Positions 1-6,680 of a DNA stretch of 11,666 nt are shown here, piece after piece (positions within the stretch are counted from its first letter, which is position 1; every line of letters begins with the position of its first letter). The DNA lies in assembly GCA_947303165.1 (NCBI GenBank), contig CAMYXE010000006.1:1-11666 (forward strand), read 5' to 3'. The notes under the pieces are model-generated. The model was not told the DNA's origin. It was given only the letters and a program-made list of their open reading frames with translations, and made no database searches. The translations under genes and the position numbers were made by a program. The DNA is from an uncultured Pseudomonadota bacterium (GTDB lineage Bacteria; Pseudomonadota; Alphaproteobacteria; Rs-D84).

Positions 1-2
1 CT

Positions 3-1607
3 GGAAATAGTAGCAGTAGTTTTTCAAGTTTGCGTGGCACAGATTTATACAATGCAGCGAAAAAACGCTGTAATACTGTAATCAGCCAATGCAAGGAAGT
101 CGGTGCAACTGCACAACAAATTACAGGAAATTACGATTTGGCCATTGACAAAGATTGCATAGCATACGAACAAGGTTTGACCAAGATGAATGAAACCTTG
201 TCGGCAAATGTGCGCAGTGCGACACTTATGTTGCAAAAGGCGCGCCTTGCGGTGCTGCAAAATCAAAATACGTATGATGCGCGTGAATGTATCAGCGCAT
301 TAGAGAAATGTATGACGGATGATATGGTTTGTGGTGAAGATTATACAAAATGCCTTGACCCAACTAAAAGATATATCGATGAAAACGGCAATGTTGTATT
401 GGGCCAAAACATAAATACAATCAAGAATTTTATGCAAGATTATAATAATGCCGATATAAACAGTTCTACATTGTCTACGGCATATGGTGTATCGATAAAT
501 GATGGGTGCGGGTCTGATGGCAGATGTGTTGTTAAGTATTTGTTGACCAAGATAGGAACACAACAAAAGGCAACGGATGAAGGTCTTTGCCGCCCAGTTT
601 TGGATAAATGCCGTGCGTATACGTATGATACCCGTGGAAATTATATACGGTTTAATGATATTGTTGTTAATTATATACAACGTGCGATGGTTAGTATCAA
701 AGCCGCCCAGTATAAAATCATTTCTGATTATGCATCTACGTGTTTGACAGATATCGCCAGTTGCTATAATGACCAGGTATCCCAGTTAACATCTTGGTCG
801 GCGACAGCGGCGGCATCCAGTGTATATAATATTATGCGTGGTGCATGTCGCAATGTTGCATTAACATGCAGTTACGCAGTATTTTCCGGTGATACAACCA
901 ATTCCGGTTGCCCAACAACTGGCAATAATGCTGAGAACATATGCATAGAAAACATTTCTAACATATTCTATCAGTCCTTGCTCTGCCCCGATAATTCAAT
1001 ATATGTCGGAACAGGAAATGATATTTCTGTAAATAATACGGTTGAAGGATATGTTAACAGTATGTGCAAATGCAAGGCTGGATTTACAGTGTTAAACAGT
1101 TCATGTCTGCCATTGTGTGACGAAGGTATATATTCTTCTACTGGAATATGTACGGCGGCAACATGCCCTGCGGGGTCTCATGAGGTTGAAACCAGCTCTG
1201 GGGATGAAGGTGATGGTGGAGATGAGGAGCGTGAGGCATCCAGTATATTCTGGGGACATTGTGAATGTAATGATGGTTTCTGGGTCCCAAGCAAGCAACG
1301 ATGCATGAATGCATGCCCATACTATGCCGAGGCCACACCTTCGCAAACCGGTAATGCATTTGACGGTTGGTGTACGTGCCGGGGGCAGGTGGAAGTTAAT
1401 GGTAACAATGAATATTGGGTTCCAAAACCAGATCACTCAGACTGTCAGCAATGCCCGGATGGTTCTACCGGCGTAAACCAAGATGGTACAAAATGTATCT
1501 GTCCCAATAATAAGGTATATAGGCCGAGTTGTAACAAGTGTTTGTCTCCAAATGAGGTATGTGTTTCCATTGGCGGATTTATTGTTGGTCCATTCAGCAC
1601 CCCATAG
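3..1607 (+). CDS. Cysteine-rich extracytoplasmic protein, 5' end outside window
   Basis: The frame is open back to the left edge, reading a Ser-rich stretch (GNSSSSFSS) before a TTG at 30, so the true start and any signal peptide lie outside the window. About 534 residues are visible. Numbering from the TTG codon, residues 1-300 look helical and carry six C-x6-C pairs (14/21, 87/94, 101/108, 187/194, 238/245, 273/280). The C-terminal 200 or so residues switch to EGF-like spacing with repeated C-x-C (CKC, CEC, CTC, CIC) and CPxGS/CxxGF motifs, interrupted by an acidic run near residue 390. I count 37 cysteines from residue 1 on, which implies oxidative folding outside the cytoplasm. It has a different architecture from, but the same cysteine-rich style as, the protein at 8813-10075. 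I do not recognise the family; an adhesin or surface-structure role would be a guess. The gene ends in TAG just before a hairpin. Confidence 0.85.
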   Translation, partial: GNSSSSFSSLRGTDLYNAAKKRCNTVISQCKEVGATAQQITGNYDLAIDKDCIAYEQGLTKMNETLSANVRSATLMLQKARLAVLQNQNTYDARECISALEKCMTDDMVCGEDYTKCLDPTKRYIDENGNVVLGQNINTIKNFMQDYNNADINSSTLSTAYGVSINDGCGSDGRCVVKYLLTKIGTQQKATDEGLCRPVLDKCRAYTYDTRGNYIRFNDIVVNYIQRAMVSIKAAQYKIISDYASTCLTDIASCYNDQVSQLTSWSATAAASSVYNIMRGACRNVALTCSYAVFSGDTTNSGCPTTGNNAENICIENISNIFYQSLLCPDNSIYVGTGNDISVNNTVEGYVNSMCKCKAGFTVLNSSCLPLCDEGIYSSTGICTAATCPAGSHEVETSSGDEGDGGDEEREASSIFWGHCECNDGFWVPSKQRCMNACPYYAEATPSQTGNAFDGWCTCRGQVEVNGNNEYWVPKPDHSDCQQCPDGSTGVNQDGTKCICPNNKVYRPSCNKCLSPNEVCVSIGGFIVGPFSTP

Positions 1608-1623
1608 TGTAAAATTCATAAAC

Positions 1624-1653
1624 AAAAAACGCCCATCAATGATGGTTTTTTTT
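1624..1653. terminator. Probable bidirectional rho-independent terminator
   Basis: A short stem (CCATC, loop AAT, GATGG, 1633-1645) is followed on the plus strand by eight T (1646-1653). It is preceded by six A (1624-1629), which read as a T-tract on the minus strand. It lies between two convergent genes, the cysteine-rich gene ending at 1607 and the HTH gene ending at 1671, so it can serve both. The stem is only 5 bp, although A/T pairing of the flanks can extend it. Confidence 0.6.
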
Positions 1654-1670
1654 GTTTCTGTGTGTGGTTG

Positions 1671-1922
1671 TTATTGTTCAGGTGTTTTTGGGTCGTGTGG
1701 TGGCATAAAATTAACAAATTCGGACATTGTTATACCGGTGGCATTTAATACTTTGGCAATGCTGTATGTTGACGGCCAACGTGGTTGACCGTATTTACTA
1801 AATCTTTTGCTTTTATTGAATGTCGTTGCATCTAATCCAGAAAATTTGGCAAGTCCCGAACACGACATATTTCTTGATGCCGCAAGTTTTACAATTGCCC
1901 GCCACAAATCATCATGAGTCAT
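1671..1922 (-). CDS. Stand-alone HTH regulator, S24-repressor N-domain type
   Basis: This 83-residue protein is a single helix-turn-helix domain. SCSGLAKFSGLDATTFNKSKR (residues 20-40) is the recognition region, followed by GQPRWPSTYSIAKVL. From memory of the family, this layout (SGLAxxxGLDxTTFNKSKR then RWPSTxSIxKVL) is the N-terminal DNA-binding domain of alphaproteobacterial regulators that normally continue into a LexA/CI-like S24 peptidase domain. Here the protein stops after the HTH, so no self-cleavage module is present. It is about 59% identical by hand count (44 of the first 74 positions) to the protein at 2595-2852. The ATG start has a strong Shine-Dalgarno, AAGGAGG, at about 1932-1938, and aligns with the paralogue's MTH start. 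It is likely monocistronic: a terminator lies on each side and it has its own promoter at 1970-1998. Its target is unknown; autoregulation is plausible. Confidence 0.85.
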   Translation of the reverse strand: MTHDDLWRAIVKLAASRNMSCSGLAKFSGLDATTFNKSKRFSKYGQPRWPSTYSIAKVLNATGITMSEFVNFMPPHDPKTPEQ

Positions 1923-1969
1923 AGTATTAAACCTCCTTGTTAATCACTAGAACAATAAAATATATTCTT

Positions 1970-1998
1970 ATTATAGTTGAAATGTGTTCCTAGGACAA
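1970..1998 (-). promoter_or_regulatory. Promoter of HTH gene 1 with overlapping dyad
   Basis: On the minus strand a perfect -10 TATAAT (1970-1975) lies 17 bp from a -35-like TTGTCC (1993-1998), predicting a transcript start near 1963 and a leader of about 40 nt that contains the AAGGAGG site. The palindrome TCCTAGGA (1988-1995), extended imperfectly as TGTTCCTAGGACAA (1985-1998), covers the -35. It is a plausible operator for the repressor-like product; that role is inference. Confidence 0.5.
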
Positions 1999-2080
1999 GG
2001 GGTTTTCAATAGTATGTATTCCTATTTGTGTGCCGATTCATTTAAATACGAATAATTGTTGATTCGGAATTTCTTTACAC

Positions 2081-2106
2081 AAGAAAACCGCCGATTTTTC
2101 GGCGGT
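2081..2106 (-). terminator. Rho-independent terminator of the lipoprotein gene
   Basis: An 8-bp perfect stem (ACCGCCGA at 2087-2094, TCGGCGGT at 2099-2106) with a TTTT loop lies just past the stop of the lipoprotein gene at 2128. On the minus strand it is followed by a T-rich tail (2081-2086). The plus strand also has five T after the stem, but no plus-strand gene ends here. Confidence 0.8.
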
Positions 2107-2127
2107 CCTTTTTATAATATTTTTTCT

Positions 2128-2496
2128 TTATTCTGCGATAACAGAAACGGCCCACATCGCATCGCCTTCAAAGTTCGGTTCTTTGACCATGATACGATAT
2201 TCTAATTTTTCCGCCCATTCATACGAACCTGCTGGAATAATGTTGACATAGATATGATCCGCATCGGCTACTGCGGCGGCAAAATCAAAATCGCCACCTT
2301 GAACAAATTTTGCCTTGGGCTCTTGGGCCTGAACTGTTGCCAAGCTTTCCACAACCGGGCATTTTACAATCATATCGCCCTGTTCAAATGTGGCAACCTT
2401 TTCGCAATTTGCATCAAACACCTGGATAGTGTCAGGTTTTGAAGAACAACCCGCAAGCATTGCAACCGCGGCACCGCAAACAAATAGTTTTTTCAT
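2128..2496 (-). CDS. Small outer-membrane lipoprotein, unknown function
   Basis: This 122-residue protein has a classic lipoprotein signal: MKK, a hydrophobic core, and the lipobox LAGC with the lipidated Cys at residue 17. The +2 residue is Ser, not Asp, which favours export to the outer membrane under the usual Lol rule. The mature part (about 106 residues) has only two further cysteines (C31 and C46), which could form a disulfide, and looks beta-rich. It contains no enzymatic motif I recognise. The ATG is preceded by AAGGAG at a normal distance, and a strong terminator follows the stop. It lies 98 bp downstream of the HTH gene at 2595-2852 on the same strand with no terminator visible between them, so co-transcription is possible. 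No function is assigned. Confidence 0.85.
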   Translation of the reverse strand: MKKLFVCGAAVAMLAGCSSKPDTIQVFDANCEKVATFEQGDMIVKCPVVESLATVQAQEPKAKFVQGGDFDFAAAVADADHIYVNIIPAGSYEWAEKLEYRIMVKEPNFEGDAMWAVSVIAE

Positions 2497-2594
2497 GTAC
2501 GTTTCTCCTTTTTATTGTTTCTATGCGTAGAGTTTACATAACCGCGTAAAAAAAATAAAGTGTTTTCTTATATAAATATGTAAAAACTTTCTAT

Positions 2595-2852
2595 TTATTT
2601 GCGTCGCAACCTATGATTTGGTCTATCGTGTGGCATAAAACGTGCAAATTCGGCAAGGCCAATTTCTACCGCGTCCAAAACGCAGGCTAAGCTGTATGTA
2701 GAAGGCCATCGTGGCGTCCCGTCACGATTTATTCGTTTGCTTTTATTGAATGTTGTAGAATCCAATCCTGCGGCCCGCGCCAGCCCTGAACAAGTCAAAT
2801 GTCTTGATTTTGCAACATTTATAATCCCGGCCCATAATTCACTGTGTGTCAT
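2595..2852 (-). CDS. Stand-alone HTH regulator, paralogue of gene at 1671
   Basis: This 85-residue protein is a second copy of the HTH-only regulator. Residues 20-40 (TCSGLARAAGLDSTTFNKSKR) and TPRWPSTYSLACVL repeat the landmarks of the protein at 1671-1922, and the basic tail RLRRK is its own. I chose the ATG at 2852 because it aligns with the paralogue's start. The frame extends eight codons to a TTG at 2876, but that codon has no ribosome site and falls near the predicted transcript start. A weak GGGG-type Shine-Dalgarno precedes the ATG. Like its paralogue it lacks the S24 peptidase domain usual for relatives of this type. It stands 147 bp beyond the stop of murG and upstream of the lipoprotein gene, which it may regulate or be transcribed with; both ideas are inference. 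Confidence 0.82.
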   Translation of the reverse strand: MTHSELWAGIINVAKSRHLTCSGLARAAGLDSTTFNKSKRINRDGTPRWPSTYSLACVLDAVEIGLAEFARFMPHDRPNHRLRRK

Positions 2853-2883
2853 AACCAATGCCCCATAATTTAACAAATTTTAT

Positions 2884-2911
2884 GGTATAACATATACGCG
2901 ATGTTTTGCAA
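2884..2911 (-). promoter_or_regulatory. Candidate promoter of HTH gene 2
   Basis: On the minus strand TTGCAA (2906-2911) is spaced 16 bp from TATACC (2884-2889), each matching 4 of 6 consensus bases. The dyad GTATA-ACA-TATAC (2885-2897) overlaps the -10. The predicted transcript start is near 2877, upstream of the chosen ATG at 2852. The call is weak because such AT-rich sequence gives frequent chance matches. Confidence 0.3.
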
Positions 2912-2999
2912 CCGATTCAATTAATAATAGAAATACATCAATAAAAATCGGCGGGTATATGGGCGTGACCGAAATCATAACGAATCGAAAAATATGACG

Positions 3000-4046
3000 T
3001 TACCCTAAAACAGTATCAGAAATCAATTCTACGGCATGATTCGGAACAAGCGATTTCTTCGCCATTTTATCCAAACGTGACGGATTATCAAACAATTCTG
3101 TCAGCGTAGCGGATAACCATTTTGGTGTAAATTTATCCTGGGAAATAGCAAAGCCGCCACCCAATTTTTCAAAATTTGCCGCATTTGCAGCCTGGTCGGG
3201 ATTAATACCAAGCGGAACAAGTATTGCGGGACGACCAATTGTGGTGATTTCAATTACTGTGCCTGCACCGCCACGACCAATGATTAAATCTGCGCCTGCA
3301 ATAGCATCGGCCATGTTGCGTATGAACGATAAAACATTGGCATGAATTTTGTTGTCAGCATAGAATTTTTGCAAGCGCGCCACGTTTTCCGGTCTGGTCT
3401 GATGCGTCACAAATATTTTCTTGTTTTTCATTTCTTTGATTGCATTTGGGACAACATCATCCAAAATCTGGGCACCCAGTGAACCGCCTGTTACCAACAG
3501 TCTTGATTCGTTTGGCATTTTTGCACCTGCGCGTTCCATGAAATCATGACGCACTGGTAATCCAGTGTAAACTACGCGTGCAGAAGTGTTTTTAGGTATA
3601 CCTGATACGGTTTGAAAACTGGTCATAAGTGTTTTGACCCAACGCATTGCGAAACTGTTTGCGCGCCCAATCGCGCCATTTTGTTCGTGCAAGAATGTCG
3701 GAATGCCCCACACGTGCGCCGCAAATACCGCCGGCACAGATGCATATCCCCCAAATGCAACGACACGTTGTGGCCGCGAGAATAAAAAACGAACAATTAA
3801 CGCACAGGCTGATACACCTATTTTAAACAACGCCCATATTTGTTTTATTTTGCTTTTTGCACCAACACCAGATGCCCAAATATGAACACGTTTTGCACCT
3901 TTGGGTGCGCCATCTGCGACCATTTTTCTTACACGCCCGTCACATGAAACAATAACCCGATGTCCACGTGATGCGATTTCTTCTGCAACCGCCAAGGCCG
4001 GAAATACATGTCCACCTGTACCACCTGTTGCAATCCATATTTTCAT
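3000..4046 (-). CDS. murG: MurG, lipid II-forming GlcNAc transferase
   Basis: This enzyme (EC 2.4.1.227) transfers GlcNAc from UDP-GlcNAc onto lipid I, making lipid II at the inner face of the cytoplasmic membrane. The 348 residues are normal for the family. The N-domain opens with the glycine loop GGTGGH (8-13), followed by FGGYASVP (98-105) and HEQN (120-123). The C-domain has the second glycine loop GGSLGA (187-192), and RGGAGTVIE (258-266) with the conserved nucleotide-binding Glu266, then DQAANA (284-289). The ATG at 4046 has an AAGGAA ribosome site. It lies 16 bases after ftsW and is the last gene of the cell-wall cluster. No convincing terminator follows, and murC does not follow as it often does in dcw clusters. 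Confidence 0.97.
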   Translation of the reverse strand: MKIWIATGGTGGHVFPALAVAEEIASRGHRVIVSCDGRVRKMVADGAPKGAKRVHIWASGVGAKSKIKQIWALFKIGVSACALIVRFLFSRPQRVVAFGGYASVPAVFAAHVWGIPTFLHEQNGAIGRANSFAMRWVKTLMTSFQTVSGIPKNTSARVVYTGLPVRHDFMERAGAKMPNESRLLVTGGSLGAQILDDVVPNAIKEMKNKKIFVTHQTRPENVARLQKFYADNKIHANVLSFIRNMADAIAGADLIIGRGGAGTVIEITTIGRPAILVPLGINPDQAANAANFEKLGGGFAISQDKFTPKWLSATLTELFDNPSRLDKMAKKSLVPNHAVELISDTVLG

Positions 4047-4062
4047 GTTTTATTCCTTTTTG

Positions 4063-5202
4063 TTATTTCCATTTATCTTCGCGTACAACGGCAAGCACCA
4101 TTCCGAATAATAAACAAAAACCTACAAGCGAACTGCCACCATACGAAATGAACGGTAACGTCATTCCTTTTGGTGCAATTATGTGCAGCGTTGTCGAAAG
4201 ATTGATACACGTTTGTATCCCAAATAATGCTGCTGTTCCGCCAACTGCATAGAATACAAATTTATCGCGCGCATTTAATGCGTCTGTTATTAATAATTTC
4301 AGCATGTATATTAATAAACATAATAATCCACACGCAAATATCGCACCAATGTCTTCCGCAATTGCCGCATATATAAAGTCAGTATGCGCATCAGGCAGAG
4401 ACTGTTTTATAAACGCATCATCGCCGGCACCAAAGAAACCACCATGCTGAATTGACTGCACAGATTGTGTAACCTGGTAATTATCGCCTGTACCGGTTAA
4501 AAACGCATCTATACGATTATGTACGTGTGCCATAGTGTTATATGCAAATATAAACATCCCCACGGCCATTCCGCCAAGCCAGACAAGTATATACCATGGT
4601 AAACCAGCAATAAAAAGCATAATGACCAACACGCCAAGGTAAAGCAAACTTGTACCAAAGTCTGGGTGGCGCAAAATGATAATTAACGTTGGCAAAAATA
4701 TTGCGAAATATGTCCACCAACTTGTCCAATGCAGTTTCCATGCATCGCGTGCACTAAATAATTTATCGCCGAAACGTTCACGCATTTTGGCCAAGAACCA
4801 TGCAGTTAAAAATATGAACCCAGGTTTCATAATATCTGCGGGTAAAATATTTATGCCCCCAAGTGAAAACCAACGTGCCGAACCTTTAACAACATGTGGT
4901 GATATAACCGTTCCTGCAAGCAAGGCCAAACCAATGATTACGTCTAATGCAGCAACTTTTAAAACAAGTTTTTTACTAAACATACTGGTCCCGACCAGAA
5001 CCAAAAGGCCGGCTATATAAAAAGGTAATCCTTTGACAATAAAGAAAAACCATGGTTTATTGATGCGTTCTGCGGCAACGCTGCCGGCGGATACGGCGAA
5101 GAACATGCCTATACCAATCATCAACAGAACAAAGTAAAGTAATTTTCTGTCTATTTCAAAAAACCAACTGGTCAGTGCACTTTCTTCTGTCCGTTTAAAC
5201 AT
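4063..5202 (-). CDS. ftsW: FtsW, SEDS-family peptidoglycan polymerase
   Basis: FtsW is the division-specific SEDS glycosyltransferase that polymerises lipid II together with a class B PBP (FtsI). The 379 residues form a multi-pass membrane protein. Family landmarks appear in order: GSARW (107-111), PADIMKP (121-127), HPDFGTS (179-185), VTQS (244-247), LPDAHTDFIYA (269-279) containing the catalytic-type Asp275, and the signature PKGMTLPFISYGGSS (344-358). The N-terminus (KRTEESALTSWFFEIDRK) resembles alphaproteobacterial FtsW more than RodA, and the position between mraY and murG supports FtsW. The ATG at 5202 has an AAGGAAGGG ribosome site and lies 18 bases after the mraY stop. No murD gene lies between mraY and ftsW, unlike the usual order. 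Confidence 0.95.
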   Translation of the reverse strand: MFKRTEESALTSWFFEIDRKLLYFVLLMIGIGMFFAVSAGSVAAERINKPWFFFIVKGLPFYIAGLLVLVGTSMFSKKLVLKVAALDVIIGLALLAGTVISPHVVKGSARWFSLGGINILPADIMKPGFIFLTAWFLAKMRERFGDKLFSARDAWKLHWTSWWTYFAIFLPTLIIILRHPDFGTSLLYLGVLVIMLFIAGLPWYILVWLGGMAVGMFIFAYNTMAHVHNRIDAFLTGTGDNYQVTQSVQSIQHGGFFGAGDDAFIKQSLPDAHTDFIYAAIAEDIGAIFACGLLCLLIYMLKLLITDALNARDKFVFYAVGGTAALFGIQTCINLSTTLHIIAPKGMTLPFISYGGSSLVGFCLLFGMVLAVVREDKWK

Positions 5203-5220
5203 TCAATCCCTTCCTTTTAC

Positions 5221-6309
5221 TTATGCGAATTTTAATAACATCAATGCCAATCCTGAAAACAATACTGACATCACAAAGAAACGGTCGACAATTTTCGTTT
5301 CATCCCATCCAAGTTCTTCAAAATGATGATGCAGTGGTGCGCGCAAAAATACACGACGCCCAGTGCCAGTTGTTATGCGTGTGAACTTGAAAAACATTGT
5401 TTGGACAAACGAAGATAACAATATCAATACCATCATAGCGGCGGCAATTCCCATAATTATTTCTGACTTTAACAGCATGGCGACCGTTCCCATAAATCCG
5501 CCCAGTGCCAATGAACCAACGTCACCCATGAATATGGATGCCGGTTTTGCGTTAAACCACAAGAAACCAAGTATCGCGCCAAATGCAGCGCCCAACACTG
5601 GGTATAAGCCACTGGTTGCCGGCATGAATAAAACGGTATCCATAAAACCTATACGTGTTGCACCGTAAAGTGCGACGACCAACACGATAAGCACTGGCAT
5701 ATAAAGTTTAACAAGCATTCCGTCCAAACCGTCCGAAATATTGGTCGCATTTGCGCCACCGCATATAACAAAGTAGGCAAATACGTAATAAAATATACCA
5801 AGTGGGAATATGATACCAAAAGGCAGGGACAGTGAATATTCTGGAATATATGATGGCATAGTTTTATTTATCAAATAAGCCAAAACAACAACACAGATAC
5901 CTTCGATAAACAATCTTGCGCTTGGTGATAAACCATTTGATGCCTTTTTAGATTGACTTGTAACTTTTTTATAATCATCTGCAAAGCCGATTAGCCCGAA
6001 CATCACAAGTGATAATAGCGCAGTCCAACCAGTTAAACTGTCTAATGGCATAAATGCGATAGATCCAACAAAAATTGCAATCAAAACCAATATGCCACCC
6101 ATTGTTGGAGTGCCGGCTTTTTTGCGGTGAGATTCTGGGACGTTTTCACTAATTGGTTGACCCTTTTTTTGCCAATTATGCATTGCACGTATAAATGGGC
6201 GTCCAAATATAATCATTACCAAAAACGCCGTGGCAAACGCCGCGCCAAATTGGGTCCAGCCACCGAAAAATAATCCATATCCGCGTGATAACAAATAATC
6301 TGTAAGCAT
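5221..6309 (-). CDS. mraY: MraY, phospho-MurNAc-pentapeptide transferase
   Basis: MraY (EC 2.7.8.13) links phospho-MurNAc-pentapeptide to undecaprenyl phosphate, giving lipid I, the substrate of MurG. The 362 residues match the family length, with about ten membrane segments. Diagnostic cytoplasmic motifs are KAGTPTMGG (64-72), FADDYKK (109-115, the Asp pair 111/112), NATNISDGLDG (187-197), MGDVGSLALGG (261-271, with Asp263) and RAPLHHHFEELGW (323-335, the histidine motif). The ATG at 6309 has an AAGGAG site. The 66-base gap to the upstream lysozyme-inhibitor gene is longer than other gaps in the cluster and holds a probable promoter, so mraY-ftsW-murG may be expressed both with and without PBP1A. 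Confidence 0.97.
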   Translation of the reverse strand: MLTDYLLSRGYGLFFGGWTQFGAAFATAFLVMIIFGRPFIRAMHNWQKKGQPISENVPESHRKKAGTPTMGGILVLIAIFVGSIAFMPLDSLTGWTALLSLVMFGLIGFADDYKKVTSQSKKASNGLSPSARLFIEGICVVVLAYLINKTMPSYIPEYSLSLPFGIIFPLGIFYYVFAYFVICGGANATNISDGLDGMLVKLYMPVLIVLVVALYGATRIGFMDTVLFMPATSGLYPVLGAAFGAILGFLWFNAKPASIFMGDVGSLALGGFMGTVAMLLKSEIIMGIAAAMMVLILLSSFVQTMFFKFTRITTGTGRRVFLRAPLHHHFEELGWDETKIVDRFFVMSVLFSGLALMLLKFA

Positions 6310-6329
6310 AAATTCTCCTTTTATGCTTT

Positions 6330-6359
6330 TATTGTATCACAATAGTTTCAATAATGAAA
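6330..6359 (-). promoter_or_regulatory. Probable internal promoter of mraY-ftsW-murG
   Basis: On the minus strand an extended -10, TG-A-TACAAT (hexamer 6331-6336), is spaced 17 bp from TTTCAT (6354-6359), predicting a start near 6324 and a leader of about 15 nt that just includes the AAGGAG site. A dyad TATTGT-ATC-ACAATA (6330-6344) covers the -10, and TTTCA-ATAA-TGAAA (6346-6359) covers the -35. Either could be an operator, but in AT-rich sequence this may be chance. Confidence 0.4.
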
Positions 6360-6375
6360 TGTTATTTAAAATTTT

Positions 6376-6663
6376 TTATTTGCACAAGATTGGTTCTTCG
6401 GCATTAAGGGTTAATGTCCAATCTCGACCCTTGTTCCACAATTCAACCACCGTGTCATTTAAATTTCCGACATATCGCGCGCCAGATACAGATGGCACAA
6501 TATTCATTACTACGGCATCACCATTTATTACAGCATCAATTGTGTCACCAGATTCTGAAAGTGTGATTTCTACGGCATATTTATCGCAAATAAGCACATT
6601 ATCTGATTTATTACATGCACACAATCCACTTAAACAAATCAATGCAAGACAAAACTTTTTCAT
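6376..6663 (-). CDS. MliC-family lysozyme inhibitor lipoprotein
   Basis: This 95-residue lipoprotein has lipobox LCAC with lipidated Cys17 and Asn at +2, which favours the outer membrane. The mature part matches the MliC/PliC fold (membrane-bound inhibitor of c-type lysozyme): an N-terminal C (26), then SVSGARYVG (58-66, matching the family SGxxY), ELWNKG (74-79, matching the fWxKG motif) and a terminal Cys94. Ser60 and Lys78 correspond to the conserved Ser and Lys that, in this family, reach into the lysozyme active site; Cys26 and Cys94 are the expected disulfide pair. The ribosome site AAAGGA precedes the ATG at 6663. It begins 17 bases after the PBP1A stop, so it is almost certainly co-transcribed with it. 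The likely role is protecting peptidoglycan from host lysozyme. The symbol mliC would fit, but identity of every residue is moderate. Confidence 0.8.
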   Translation of the reverse strand: MKKFCLALICLSGLCACNKSDNVLICDKYAVEITLSESGDTIDAVINGDAVVMNIVPSVSGARYVGNLNDTVVELWNKGRDWTLTLNAEEPILCK

Positions 6664-6680
6664 ATCTGGTATCCTTTTGT

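Noticed and set aside
1030..1604. True eukaryotic-type EGF domains
   Set aside because: C-x-C and CPxG spacings are EGF-like, but the full six-cysteine EGF pattern is not met in any single module, so the term is used only descriptively.
1923..2127. Small RNA or small ORF between HTH gene 1 and the lipoprotein gene
   Set aside because: The gap is explained by a promoter and a terminator; no further structured or coding stretch is visible.
2595..2876. Longer version of HTH gene 2 starting at the TTG at 2876
   Set aside because: No ribosome site, the extra eight residues are absent from the paralogue, and the codon falls at the predicted transcript start.
2930..2999. Terminator after murG
   Set aside because: I found only weak CGG/CCG pairings separated by long loops, with no stable stem, so none is annotated.
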